From Candidatus Rokuibacteriota bacterium (GTDB taxonomy: Bacteria; Methylomirabilota; Methylomirabilia; Rokubacteriales; CSP1-6): 47,334 nucleotides of DNA. The translations under genes and the position numbers were made by a program. Where the stretch lies: contig QHSI01000143.1 of assembly GCA_003221515.1 (NCBI GenBank), positions 1 to 47,334 of the forward strand. Reading direction: 5' to 3'. The notes under the pieces were generated by a model, which saw only the letters and a list, made by a program, of their open reading frames with translations, was not told where the DNA came from and did no database searches. Shown piece after piece: positions 23,783-32,129 of this stretch (position 1 is its first letter; every line of letters begins with the position of its first letter).

Positions 23783-24775
23783 TCAGATCGTCTGGCGCAT
23801 CGCCGTCCGGGCCGGCAGCGTCATCCCGCGCTCCTCAGCCATGCGCGCGAGCTCCTGCGGGAGGGCGAACCGAACGTCCTCCTCGACCACGTGGACTTCC
23901 CGCACCGCGACCCCCTGCTGCCGCAACGCTTCCACCGTCTGCGTCACGAGGATCTCTGGTGTCGAGGCGCCGGCGGTGATCCCGACGCGATGGGCGCTGT
24001 CGAGCCACTCGCCCCGGATGTCGCCGACGTCGTTGATCAGGTAGGCCGCGGTGCCCGCCGTCTGCGCCACCTCCACGAGCCGGATCGCGTTGGAGCTGTT
24101 GGCCGAACCGATCACCAGCAGGACGTCCACATCGTTGGCCAGCCGTTTCACCGCCGCCTGGCGGTTCTGGGTCGCGTAGCAGATGTCGTTGCGCGACGGG
24201 CCGACGATCTTCGGGAACTTCCCGCGCAGGGCCTCGATCACGTCACGGGTGTCGTCCACCGAGAGCGTGGTCTGCGTGAGATAGGCGATCTTGTCGGGGT
24301 TCGGCACCTCGAGCTTCGCGACCTCGTCCACGTCGCAGATGACGAAGATGCGGTCGGGCGCCTCGCCGAGGGTACCGATGACCTCGTCGTGGTCCTCGTG
24401 CCCGATGAGCACGATCGAGTAGCCCTCGCGCGCGTAGCGGATCGCCTCCAGGTGGACCTTGGTCACCAGCGGACACGTCGCGTCGATCACGCGGAGGCCG
24501 CGGCGGGCCGCTTCGTCCCGGACCTCGGGCGAGATCCCGTGGGCGCTGAAGATCACGGTGGCGTCGTCCGGCACCTCGTCCAGCTCGTCCACGAAGACGG
24601 CGCCCTGCTTCCGGAGCGTCTCGACGACGAGCCGGTTGTGGACGATCTCGCGTCGGACGTAGACGGGCGGCTGGCACACCGACAGCGCCAGCTCGACGAT
24701 GTCGATCGCGCGCTCCACGCCCGCGCAGAAGCCGCGGGGACCAGCTAACAAGATTTCGGAGATCGGGGCTTTCAT
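23783..24775 (-). CDS. ispH: 4-Hydroxy-3-methylbut-2-enyl diphosphate reductase
   Basis: 330 residues from ATG 24775, preceded by GAGGAG; an in-frame ATG at 24808 overlaps the upstream stop (ATGA) and would add 11 residues. The three [4Fe-4S] cysteines are visible in GPRGFCAGVERA (C17), VIDATCPLV and SRNDICYATQNRQ. HGISPEV carries an active-site His. It catalyses the last step of the MEP pathway, making IPP and DMAPP. It is the last gene of the leftward hopanoid operon, supplying precursors to HpnD and Shc. Its 3' end abuts a truncated Uma2 gene. Confidence 0.95.
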   Translation of the reverse strand: MKAPISEILLAGPRGFCAGVERAIDIVELALSVCQPPVYVRREIVHNRLVVETLRKQGAVFVDELDEVPDDATVIFSAHGISPEVRDEAARRGLRVIDATCPLVTKVHLEAIRYAREGYSIVLIGHEDHDEVIGTLGEAPDRIFVICDVDEVAKLEVPNPDKIAYLTQTTLSVDDTRDVIEALRGKFPKIVGPSRNDICYATQNRQAAVKRLANDVDVLLVIGSANSSNAIRLVEVAQTAGTAAYLINDVGDIRGEWLDSAHRVGITAGASTPEILVTQTVEALRQQGVAVREVHVVEEDVRFALPQELARMAEERGMTLPARTAMRQTI

Positions 24776-24804
24776 CGCTCGTGGCTCCTCGCCGGGCGAC
24801 AGCG

Positions 24805-25410
24805 TCATCGGAAATAGTATGACATGCCGAGCACGCCGACGTGCGACTCGAAGCCTCGGTTCGGCTCGGAAGTGTTGCCGTTGGAGATGTGCTCGAACCG
24901 GTAGCCGGCGTAGATCGCCGTGCTGTCGGTGACGAAGAACGACGCGCCGACACCGCCCCAGACCACGAACGCGAAGTCCGAATCGATCTCCTTCACCCTC
25001 AGGTCGGTGCCACCGGCGCCCGCCGCAACTTCCGCGTAGGGCACGATGCGACCGAACGACAGGAGGTGGTACCTGAGCACGAGACCCAGTCCGGCCCAGA
25101 ACGCAGAGTGCGGCTCGGTATAGCGCTGGTAGTACGGCTCGAGGCCGACCTCGAGCGCGCCACGCGCCGCGCCGGGACCGGTCGGGTCGAAGGGTAGCCT
25201 CGAGGCTCGCAGACCGAGGCCCCAGAACTCGATGTCGCTCTGGTGGGCGAGCCACTCGATGTTGAACTGCCGACCATAGACGCCTTCGCCCGAGATCACG
25301 TAGGTGCCCTTCGCGAACACCGCGGCGGAGTCGAACGCGGAAGCCGGTGGGGCGAGGGCGGCGAGAGTCAGGACGGCCACGATCACGACGACAGCGAGAC
25401 GAGCGATCAT
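24805..25410 (-). CDS. PagL-like lipid A 3-O-deacylase / outer-membrane beta-barrel
   Basis: 201 residues. Signal peptide MIARLAVVVIVAVLTLAALA, mature start near FDSAAVF, then alternating amphipathic strands of a small beta-barrel ending in the aromatic YYFR typical of outer-membrane proteins. The triad spacing of PagL is conserved: His174 and Ser176 in EHISNGN and Glu188 in GFESHVG, the same H-x-S-x11-E spacing as the Pseudomonas enzyme. It would remove the 3-linked acyl chain of lipid A at the outer membrane. Its ATG overlaps the TGA of the upstream dehydrogenase (ATGA). A lipid A-modifying enzyme in a hopanoid operon suggests joint remodelling of the outer membrane. Confidence 0.8.
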   Translation of the reverse strand: MIARLAVVVIVAVLTLAALAPPASAFDSAAVFAKGTYVISGEGVYGRQFNIEWLAHQSDIEFWGLGLRASRLPFDPTGPGAARGALEVGLEPYYQRYTEPHSAFWAGLGLVLRYHLLSFGRIVPYAEVAAGAGGTDLRVKEIDSDFAFVVWGGVGASFFVTDSTAIYAGYRFEHISNGNTSEPNRGFESHVGVLGMSYYFR

Positions 25411-26429
25411 GATTCGATCAGCACCTTGAGGGCCTCTCCTTTCGCCATGAGCTCCAGCGCCCGCCCGACCTCCTCGAGCGGCATCCGATGGCTGATGAGC
25501 TCGTCCGGCACCACCACGCCCGACGCCAGCGCGTCGACCGCGCTCCTGATCGTCGCCGGCGTGTGGTGGAACGCGCCGAGGAGCGTCAGCTCCTCGTAGT
25601 GCGTCCGCCGCGTATCCAGGCGAATGGACGTTCCGGGCGCGCAGCCGCCGAAGAATAGCACGCGGCCGCCGCGTCCCACCGCATCCACGGCCTGCTCCCA
25701 CACCTCCGGCCGCCCGGTCGCGTCCACCACGACGTCGGCGCCGCGTCCGCCGTTGGCGGCGCGCAGAACCTCGACGACGTTGCCCGCGCTCGCGTCGACC
25801 CAGCGTGCGAACTCGAGCCGCCGCAGTCGTTCGAATCGCCACCCGGTCTTACCGACCATGACGACGCGCGCCCGGCGCGCCGCCGCGAGCATGCCGAGCA
25901 GGCAGCCGAGCGGACCGTGACCGATCACGATCACGGTCTGGCCTGCTTCGATCCGCGCGCGCTCGACCGCGAGCAGCGCGCACGCCAGCGGCTCGGCGAA
26001 GGCCGCGCGCGAGGCCGGGAGCGACGACGCCAGCGGCACGACGTTGCGCGCCACGAGGCGGGGCGGCAGCGCGATGTACTCGCCGTAGGCGCCGTTGACG
26101 AACAGCAGATCTTCGCAGAGGTTGGGCCGCCCGGCGCCACACGACACGCAGCCACCGCACGGCGCCGAGTTGGCCGCGACCACGCGATCGCCCTCGTGGA
26201 ACTGAGCGACGCCGGCGCCCACGGCAGTGACGGTGCCGGCGAATTCGTGGCCGAACACCGTCGGCACCTTCGGAATCATCACGGGGTGCCCGCGACGAAG
26301 GGTTTTCACGTCGGTCCCGCACGTCAGCGCGGCGTCGATGCGCAGGACGATCTCGCCCGGCGCCGGCGCCGGCACCGGAAGGTCTTCACGGCGCAGGTCG
26401 CCGGGCCCGTGGAAGACCATTGCTCTCAC
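25407..26429 (-). CDS. Zinc-dependent alcohol dehydrogenase (MDR family), copy 1
   Basis: 340 residues from a GTG that overlaps the previous stop (GTGA). It follows the medium-chain dehydrogenase pattern: catalytic Zn ligands in CGTDVKTL and FGHEFAG, a structural-Zn lobe C-GG-C-VS-C-GAGRPNL-C, and an NAD(P) Rossmann motif VIVIGHGPLGCLLG. Family members oxidise sugar alcohols (sorbitol, threonine type) or reduce aldehydes. The substrate is unknown. It belongs to the overlapping hopanoid chain and is followed by the PagL-like gene with a 4-base overlap. It may oxidise or reduce a hydroxylated side chain or head-group sugar, but that is inference. Confidence 0.85.
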   Translation of the reverse strand: MRAMVFHGPGDLRREDLPVPAPAPGEIVLRIDAALTCGTDVKTLRRGHPVMIPKVPTVFGHEFAGTVTAVGAGVAQFHEGDRVVAANSAPCGGCVSCGAGRPNLCEDLLFVNGAYGEYIALPPRLVARNVVPLASSLPASRAAFAEPLACALLAVERARIEAGQTVIVIGHGPLGCLLGMLAAARRARVVMVGKTGWRFERLRRLEFARWVDASAGNVVEVLRAANGGRGADVVVDATGRPEVWEQAVDAVGRGGRVLFFGGCAPGTSIRLDTRRTHYEELTLLGAFHHTPATIRSAVDALASGVVVPDELISHRMPLEEVGRALELMAKGEALKVLIES

Positions 26430-27436
26430 GGCGTCACGTACACCTTCAGCGCCTCACGCCGTCGCATCAGGTCGACGCCGCTGTCCAGGCGCTCGAGCGG
26501 CACGCGGTGCGTGAAGAGGCGGCCGACGTCGATGGCGCCAGCGACGATGAGGCGGAATGCGTCCGTCAGATCGGCCGGCGACGACGAGTAGGTGGCCGTG
26601 ATCGTCAGCTCGCGGTGATAGAGCGCGTCGAGCCGAAGCGGGAGCGCATCGCCACCGCCACCCGCGAAATAGTGGATGCTGCCGCCGTCGCGAAGGGTCC
26701 CGGCCGCCCAGGGCAGCACCTCGGCGCCGCCGCCCGTGACGACGACCAGATCAGCGCCGCGGCCCCCGGTCAGCTCGTGCTGGGCCCGCCGCGCCGCGTC
26801 CGGCGGACCGGCGACGGCGGCGCCGAGCTTGGTGGCGAGCCCGGCCCGGTCGGCGAGCGGATCGCAGCCCACGACGGCCGCGCCGGCGCGCCTGAGAAGC
26901 TGGACGAACAGGCAACCGATCGAGCCCAGTCCCACGACGACCGCCGTGTCGCCGGGCTCGACGCGTGCCCGCCGAACCGCACGCAGGCAGCAGCCCAGCG
27001 GCTCGACGAACGACGCCGCCTCGTCGCCGACGTGGGGCGGCACGCGGAACGTGGCGTGCAGCACGTTCGGCGCGGGGACGCGCACGTATTCGGCGAATCC
27101 GCCCGGGTCGAGGTGCGACGTCCGGAACGCGGCGCACATGGACTCGCTGCCGCGCCGGCAGAAGTGACAGCTGCCGCACGGAACGTGGTGCGCCGCCACC
27201 ACCCGGTCGCCGAGGGCGTAGCCCGTCACGCCGGCGCCGAGGGCCGTCACCTCGCCCACGACCTCGTGACCCAAGACCGCGGGCCCGCGGGTCGCCGGGT
27301 CGACGATCTTCGCGATGTCGGAGCCGCAGAGCCCGCAGCCCTTCAGGCGCAGGAGGATCTCGCCGGCACCGATCGCGGGTATCGGCCAGTCCTCGGCGAC
27401 CAGCCGACCGCCGCCACGATAGACGGCGGCCTTCAT
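26426..27436 (-). CDS. Zinc-dependent alcohol dehydrogenase (MDR family), copy 2
   Basis: 336 residues from ATG 27436, overlapping the hpnD stop by ATGA. Catalytic Zn motifs CGLCGSDIAKI and LGHEVVGEV, structural Zn C-GS-C-HF-C-RRGSESM-C, and Rossmann TAVVVGLGSIGCLF. It shares the layout and an EALKV-type C-terminus (REALKVYVTP against GEALKVLIES) with copy 1 immediately downstream, so the two look like an ancient tandem duplication. They are too different for a recent one. Role in hopanoid or isoprenoid alcohol metabolism is inferred only from the operon. Confidence 0.85.
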   Translation of the reverse strand: MKAAVYRGGGRLVAEDWPIPAIGAGEILLRLKGCGLCGSDIAKIVDPATRGPAVLGHEVVGEVTALGAGVTGYALGDRVVAAHHVPCGSCHFCRRGSESMCAAFRTSHLDPGGFAEYVRVPAPNVLHATFRVPPHVGDEAASFVEPLGCCLRAVRRARVEPGDTAVVVGLGSIGCLFVQLLRRAGAAVVGCDPLADRAGLATKLGAAVAGPPDAARRAQHELTGGRGADLVVVTGGGAEVLPWAAGTLRDGGSIHYFAGGGGDALPLRLDALYHRELTITATYSSSPADLTDAFRLIVAGAIDVGRLFTHRVPLERLDSGVDLMRRREALKVYVTP

Positions 27437-28317
27437 GCCGCCCACGTGCCGACGCCGGCGTGGCCGAGTCGCGCCGACGCCCAGCAGCGGAACGCGATGG
27501 CGACCTTGCGCGTGGTCGGCACGGTGATCCGGTCGCCGAAGACCTGGAACCGGCGCGCCTCGATCTCCTCGAGCAGGGCCAGGTAGATCCGGCCCATGAT
27601 CTCCGCCGGCACCAGCGAACGCGCGTCCACCGTCGGGAAGCTCTCGCGCGCGGCCCGATAGAACTCCCGCGCCCGCGCGGCTTGATGGCTCATCAGCTGG
27701 ACGAACCGCTCGCTGTGCCGCCCGGCCCGCAGATCGTCCTCGGTCACGCCGAACCGCCCGAGGTCTTGCCGCGGCACGTACACGCGCCCGTCGCGGGCGT
27801 CGGCGCCGACGTCCCGGATGATGTTCGTGATCTGGAGCGCCGTGCCGAGCTTCACCGCGTACTCGCGAGCGCGCGGATCCGTGTAGCCGAAGATCTCGAT
27901 GCAGCAGAGGCCAACCGCGGAGGCGACGCGGTAGCAATAGGGGTACAGGTCCTCGGCGGTCTCGTACCTGACCCGATCGAGGTCCATCTCGACCCCGTCG
28001 ATGATCGCCAGCAGCGCGTCGCGCGGGATCGCGAACGCGCGCACCGCGTCCGCCAGCGCGCGGGCGATCGGGTGCGCGGGAACGCCGTCGCGCGCGTAGC
28101 ACAGCGCGACGTCGCTCCGCCAGCGGGCAAGCTCCCGGCGCTGCTCCGCGACGTCCGCACCCCGCCCACCCGCGAGGTCGGCGACGTCGTCCACGGTGCG
28201 GCAGAAGGCGTAGACGGCGTACAGCGCATCCCGCCGGGGCTTGGGCAGCGCGAGGAACGCGTAGTAGAAGTTCGAGCGGCTCTTGCGTGTCAGCCGGGCG
28301 GTCAGGTGGCCGATCAC
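27433..28317 (-). CDS. hpnD: Squalene/phytoene synthase family, presqualene diphosphate synthase HpnD
   Basis: 294 residues from a GTG overlapping the hpnA stop (GTGA). Class I prenyl-synthase features: the first Asp motif in YAFCRTVDDVAD (D43, D44, D47) and the second in ITNIIRDVGADARDGRVYVP. The opening SNFYYAFLALPKPRRDALYAVYAF resembles HpnD rather than HpnC, which has a different start. It condenses two farnesyl diphosphates to presqualene diphosphate. HpnC and HpnE, the usual partners toward squalene, were not found in the window, so they lie elsewhere or this enzyme makes squalene on another route. Cytoplasmic, membrane-associated. Confidence 0.85.
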   Translation of the reverse strand: MIGHLTARLTRKSRSNFYYAFLALPKPRRDALYAVYAFCRTVDDVADLAGGRGADVAEQRRELARWRSDVALCYARDGVPAHPIARALADAVRAFAIPRDALLAIIDGVEMDLDRVRYETAEDLYPYCYRVASAVGLCCIEIFGYTDPRAREYAVKLGTALQITNIIRDVGADARDGRVYVPRQDLGRFGVTEDDLRAGRHSERFVQLMSHQAARAREFYRAARESFPTVDARSLVPAEIMGRIYLALLEEIEARRFQVFGDRITVPTTRKVAIAFRCWASARLGHAGVGTWAA

Positions 28318-29321
28318 GCGGTCTTCCGGCCGCCCGTCGCGTAGCCGTGCTCGACGAACCAGTCGGTCGCGTCGCGCAACGCCTCGCGCACGTCGGTCTG
28401 CGGCAGCCCGAGCTCTCGCACGGCCTTGGCGGCCGTGAAGTACATGTGCTTGCGCGACATGCGCACCGCGGTCAGCGACACCCGCGGCGGGCCGCCGGTG
28501 ACGCGCGCCGCCGCCTCCATGCAGCCGGCGGCGAGCCAGGCCACCGCGTAGGGGATCCGGACGCGCGGCGCGCGGCCCCCGGTGATCCCGGCCAGCAGGA
28601 CACCGATCTCGGCAAGGGTGAGGTTCGTGTTGCCGAGGATGTACTTCTCGCCGACACGCCCGCGCTCGGCGGCCAGCAGATGGCCGCGGGCGACGTCGCG
28701 CACGTGGACCAGGTTGAGCCCGGTGTCGACCGTCGCGAACATCTTTCCCCGGAGGAAGTCGACGATCATCTGCCCCGTCGGCGTCGGCTTCACGTCCCAC
28801 GGCCCGATCGGCGCCGACGGATTCACGATCACGAGGGGGAGTCCCTTCAGCGCGAAGCCGAGCGCGACCTGCTCGGCGAGGAACTTGGAGGTCTTGTACG
28901 GGCCGACCATGTCGGCGAGCGTGACCGGCGTCGTCTCGGTTCCCGGGGCGCCGGCCGGCGGGATGCCGAGCGCGCCGACGGTCGACGTGTACACCACGCG
29001 GTGAGCGCCCGCGTCGGCGGCCGCCTGGAGCAGCGCCCGGGTGCCCTCGACGTTGACCCGGTGGAGCTCGTCGGGATGGCGCGCCCACAGCCGATAATCG
29101 GCCGCGACGTGGTACACCGTGCGCACCCCCTGGACGGCGCGCCGGAGCGAGGGGGCATCGCCGAGGTCTCCCTCGCACACGTCGATCTTCAGGCCGTCGA
29201 TGGCCCGCCGGTCGCCGCGCGGCCGCGCGAGCACGCGGACCTGGGCGCCCTCGCGTAGCAGCTCGCGAACGACGTTGGCGCCGACGAAGCCGGTTCCGCC
29301 GGTGACGAGCGCGTCAGCCAC
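28314..29321 (-). CDS. hpnA: Hopanoid-associated sugar epimerase HpnA
   Basis: 335 residues from a GTG inside the 3' end of hpnG (8-base overlap). An extended short-chain dehydrogenase/epimerase: nucleotide-binding VTGGTGFVGANVVREL at the N-terminus, DLGD, the YxxxK catalytic pair in YKTSKFLAEQ, and YTSTVGALG. The strongest family-like segments are YHVAADYRLWARHPDELHRV and LNLVHVRDVARGHLLAAERG, typical of HpnA. It is thought to act on the sugar of hopanoid side chains, though the exact reaction is not settled. Confidence 0.88.
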   Translation of the reverse strand: MADALVTGGTGFVGANVVRELLREGAQVRVLARPRGDRRAIDGLKIDVCEGDLGDAPSLRRAVQGVRTVYHVAADYRLWARHPDELHRVNVEGTRALLQAAADAGAHRVVYTSTVGALGIPPAGAPGTETTPVTLADMVGPYKTSKFLAEQVALGFALKGLPLVIVNPSAPIGPWDVKPTPTGQMIVDFLRGKMFATVDTGLNLVHVRDVARGHLLAAERGRVGEKYILGNTNLTLAEIGVLLAGITGGRAPRVRIPYAVAWLAAGCMEAAARVTGGPPRVSLTAVRMSRKHMYFTAAKAVRELGLPQTDVREALRDATDWFVEHGYATGGRKTA

Positions 29322-29988
29322 GGGCGAGCTTGGCGAGGGCGGCCGCGACGGACTTGAGGGCGGCGGTCGTGCCGCTGCGGAGCGCCATGGCGTCAGCGAT
29401 CGCGCGCGGGCGCGACAGGACCACACGCACGGCCCGCGCGGTCCTCACCCGCCCGTCGGGCTCCACGACGGCGGCCAGGTCGGCCGGGACGCCGCGGCTC
29501 GCCGAGTCCGACACCGCGCGGACGACGCCACCGGCAAGTCCGTGGGCCGCCGCCCACTCGAGGATCGGCGCGGATTCCATGTCGCAGGCGAGCGCGCCCG
29601 TCTCGATCCAGAGCCGCGTCTTCGCCTCCGCCGTCGCCACGACGGCGTCCACCGTGACGAGCGTTCCGGCGCGGCGCAGCGGCGGTAGCGCGGCGGTCGC
29701 GCGGCGCTCGACCCCCGGACTCACGACGGCCTCCGGCACCACGAGATCACCCTCGGCGAGGTCGGGGGAGAGCGCGCCGCAGACCCCCGCCGAGATCACG
29801 ATCGTGCCCGGCGCGACGCCGAGGGCGCGGAGCGACAGATGCGCAGCGCGAGGACCGGCGCAGACGAGCTCGAGGGCGCCCCCGTGGAAGTGGGGCCAGT
29901 CAGGACCGCCGGCGCGGGCCAGACCGAGCTGCCGGGCCAGAGCGCGGGCCTCGAGCTCGACGGCGGTCACGACCAGGACGCGTTTCAC
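29314..29988 (-). CDS. hpnG: Hopanoid-associated phosphorylase HpnG
   Basis: 224 residues from a GTG (29988) that overlaps the preceding stop (GTGA). A purine-nucleoside phosphorylase/MTA nucleosidase-like fold: N-terminal RVLVVTAVELEARALAR, then VISAGVCGALSPDLAEGDLVVP, DMESAPILEWAAAHG (the Met-Glu pair that contacts the ribose) and VRAVSDSA. HpnG removes adenine from adenosylhopane made by HpnH, giving ribosyl- or phosphoribosylhopane. Position between hpnH and hpnA fits the pathway order. Confidence 0.88.
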   Translation of the reverse strand: MKRVLVVTAVELEARALARQLGLARAGGPDWPHFHGGALELVCAGPRAAHLSLRALGVAPGTIVISAGVCGALSPDLAEGDLVVPEAVVSPGVERRATAALPPLRRAGTLVTVDAVVATAEAKTRLWIETGALACDMESAPILEWAAAHGLAGGVVRAVSDSASRGVPADLAAVVEPDGRVRTARAVRVVLSRPRAIADAMALRSGTTAALKSVAAALAKLARG

Positions 29989-30353
29989 GCGCCCCTGGAC
30001 GGCGCGGGGTCGGAGCCCTTCTCGGGGTGCTGCGCGGTCTTCGCCGCTTCCTTGGCACGAAGCCACGCCGCGTAGGAGCTGCCGGCCGCGGTGTCGCGCC
30101 CGGTGAATCGGATCGTACGGATGTCGGCGTACCGGATCGAGATGGGGCCGGCGCCGTCCGCGTCGAACATCTGCACGAACGGCACCGCGACGTCACGGTT
30201 GCGATTGAAGACATACCCGACGGTCTCGGAGCCGTCGGTCTTCACCACGGTGACGTTGCCGCGGTAGTCGAACGCCTTGTCGATGACCTCCTCGAGTGGC
30301 ACGCCCTTTCCGATCTCGGGCGTCCAGCCTTCGAGGGCGGCGCCATCCGTCAC
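29985..30353 (-). CDS. Conserved-looking hypothetical protein in hopanoid operon
   Basis: 122 residues from a GTG at 30353, 16 bases after the hpnH stop, ending in a TGA that overlaps the hpnG GTG. I do not recognise a family. The sequence has a compact mixed alpha/beta look: LEEVIDKAFDYRGNVTVVK, then TVGYVFNRNRDVAVPFVQMF, then ISIRYADIRTIRFTGRD. The tail is polar and Lys/Glu-rich, and there is no signal peptide, Cys or membrane helix. The short beta segments resemble small PRC-barrel or Sm-like folds, but that is only an impression. Being held between hpnH and hpnG by tight spacing suggests a role in the side-chain step. Confidence 0.7.
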   Translation of the reverse strand: MTDGAALEGWTPEIGKGVPLEEVIDKAFDYRGNVTVVKTDGSETVGYVFNRNRDVAVPFVQMFDADGAGPISIRYADIRTIRFTGRDTAAGSSYAAWLRAKEAAKTAQHPEKGSDPAPSRGA

Positions 30354-30369
30354 GTGGTGGCCCCCGGGA

Positions 30370-31392
30370 TCAGAACCGCCCGGTGACGGTGGCCTGCACC
30401 GTGTCGCGGAAGCCGCGCCACGAGGCGAACGTGTGGTGCACGGCCGAGGGCTCGTACCCACAGTGCACCATGCAGTCGCGGCACTTCTCGTTGCCGCTGC
30501 TCCGGCCGTAGTTCTCCCAGCGCGTGGTCTCCAGCAGCTCCTTGAAGCTCGCGGCATAGCCTTCCTGCATCAGGTAGCAGGGGCGCTGCCAGCCGAAGAC
30601 GTTGTAGGTGGGGTTGCCCCACGGCGTGCACTCGAAGTCCCGCTTGCCCATCAGAAACTGCAGGAACAGCGGCGACTGGTTGAACTTCCACCGGCGCTTC
30701 GGGTTCGACAGGAGCGTGGAGAAGAGGTCGTGGGCGCGCTGGGTGCGAAGGAAATGCTCCTGGTCGGGCGCCTTCGAGTAGCTGTAGCCCGGCGAGATCA
30801 TCATGCCCTCGACGCCCAGATCCATCATGGTGTCGAAGAACTCGCGCATCCGGAGCGCGTCGGCGCCGTCGAAGAGCGTCGAGTTCGTGGTCACCCGGAA
30901 GCCACGACGGAGCGCCTCCTTGATCCCCTCGACCGCGTCGACGTAGACCCCGTCGCGGCACACCGCCTCGTCGTGCTCCGCGCGGAGCCCGTCCAGATGG
31001 ACGCTGAACGAGAAGTACTTGGAGGGCTCGAAGAGGCCGGCCTCGAGCTTCTGCTTCAGGAGGATGGCGTTCGTGCAGAGATAGACGTACTTCTTGCGCG
31101 CCACCAGCGCCTTCACCAGGGGTCCGATCTCCGGGTACATCAGGGGCTCGCCGCCGGGGATCGACACCACCGGCGGGTCGCACTCGTCGACCGCCGCCAG
31201 GCACTGCTCGACCGTCAAGTGCTTCCTGAGAATTTGTGCCGGATACTGGATCTTGCCGCAGCCGGCGCACGCGAGATTGCAGCGGAACAGCGGCTCCAGC
31301 ATGAGCACCAGGGGGTATCGCTCTCGACCAGCCAGCTTCTGACGGATGACGTAGGACGCGATCGCCCACATCTGCGACAGCGGCACACTCAT
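30370..31392 (-). CDS. hpnH: Hopanoid radical SAM protein HpnH (adenosylhopane synthase)
   Basis: 340 residues from ATG 31392, preceded by AAGGAG and overlapping the upstream stop (ATGA). Radical SAM site C38NLACAGC45, then IPGGEPLMYPEI, the SAM-binding GGEP stretch. The C-terminal SPASM-like region holds further Cys (CTPWGNPTYNVFG, CRDCMVHC). It joins the 5'-deoxyadenosyl radical to diploptene, giving adenosylhopane, the first step to bacteriohopanepolyols. HpnG acts next. Length and motifs match known HpnH. Confidence 0.95.
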   Translation of the reverse strand: MSVPLSQMWAIASYVIRQKLAGRERYPLVLMLEPLFRCNLACAGCGKIQYPAQILRKHLTVEQCLAAVDECDPPVVSIPGGEPLMYPEIGPLVKALVARKKYVYLCTNAILLKQKLEAGLFEPSKYFSFSVHLDGLRAEHDEAVCRDGVYVDAVEGIKEALRRGFRVTTNSTLFDGADALRMREFFDTMMDLGVEGMMISPGYSYSKAPDQEHFLRTQRAHDLFSTLLSNPKRRWKFNQSPLFLQFLMGKRDFECTPWGNPTYNVFGWQRPCYLMQEGYAASFKELLETTRWENYGRSSGNEKCRDCMVHCGYEPSAVHHTFASWRGFRDTVQATVTGRF

Positions 31393-32129
31393 GCGCGTCG
31401 AACTCCTTGGTTCTCCAGACTCAGTTGGGTCGCCACCGATGTTTGCATGCGCCAGATCGCCACGGCGATGCCGACGTGGAGCGCCGCGCCCACCCCGGCC
31501 ATGAGCCACTCGCCGATCCACATCGTAACGCCGAGGTTGAAGCCGAGCACACCGTAGTATAACGCCACTCCCAGCCAGACCCGCCGCCCGCCCCCTTCCG
31601 GAACGAGAAAAAGGTAGAGGCCGACCCCCACCATGCCGACGACGACCCACCCCACGAAGTTCGAGACGGGCACGCCGAAGTAGATCCCGGGGGTCGTGTA
31701 CGCGAAGAGCCGCCCGAGGAACCACCGGTCGCCACGCACCGCGAGCGGGTCGATGACCACGTCGAGCGCCATCATGAGCACGCCGGTGGTGAGCGCCAGC
31801 GTCCACGCGGCCGGTTCGCGGCCGGCCAGCGCGGCGCGCGCGAGGCAGAAGGCCGCGTAAGCGAGGAAGGTGAAGGACAGCGCGTCCACGAAGGGAATGT
31901 CCGCGATGTAGAGCTCGCGGCCGCGCGTCAGTCCGGTGTACTCATAGTGCCCGAACGGAACGCCGGTCCGTGTGGACGAGAATTCCGAGATCCACGCCAC
32001 CGACCAGACGCAGCCGCCGAAGCCGAGGGTACGCCGCCAACCGAGATCGAGCGCCGCCGCGAGCAGGAAGACCGCCAGGAACGCGAACACGTACGGGCGC
32101 AGCGTCAACGTGCCGACGACAAGATCCAT
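31389..32129 (-). CDS. CruF-like carotenoid hydratase family membrane protein
   Basis: 246 residues, about seven hydrophobic segments. The run WISEFSSTRTGVPFGHYEYT followed by PFVDALSFTF resembles the carotenoid biosynthesis protein family (CruF/bisanhydrobacterioruberin hydratase, PF04240-type). Known members hydrate the end double bond of linear carotenoids, adding water to an isopropylidene tip. No carotenoid synthase, desaturase or cyclase is visible nearby, so a hopanoid or squalene role is possible. First gene of the leftward operon; its start is 44 bases from the shc start and its TGA overlaps the hpnH ATG. No clear ribosome-binding site precedes the ATG. Confidence 0.75.
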   Translation of the reverse strand: MDLVVGTLTLRPYVFAFLAVFLLAAALDLGWRRTLGFGGCVWSVAWISEFSSTRTGVPFGHYEYTGLTRGRELYIADIPFVDALSFTFLAYAAFCLARAALAGREPAAWTLALTTGVLMMALDVVIDPLAVRGDRWFLGRLFAYTTPGIYFGVPVSNFVGWVVVGMVGVGLYLFLVPEGGGRRVWLGVALYYGVLGFNLGVTMWIGEWLMAGVGAALHVGIAVAIWRMQTSVATQLSLENQGVRRA

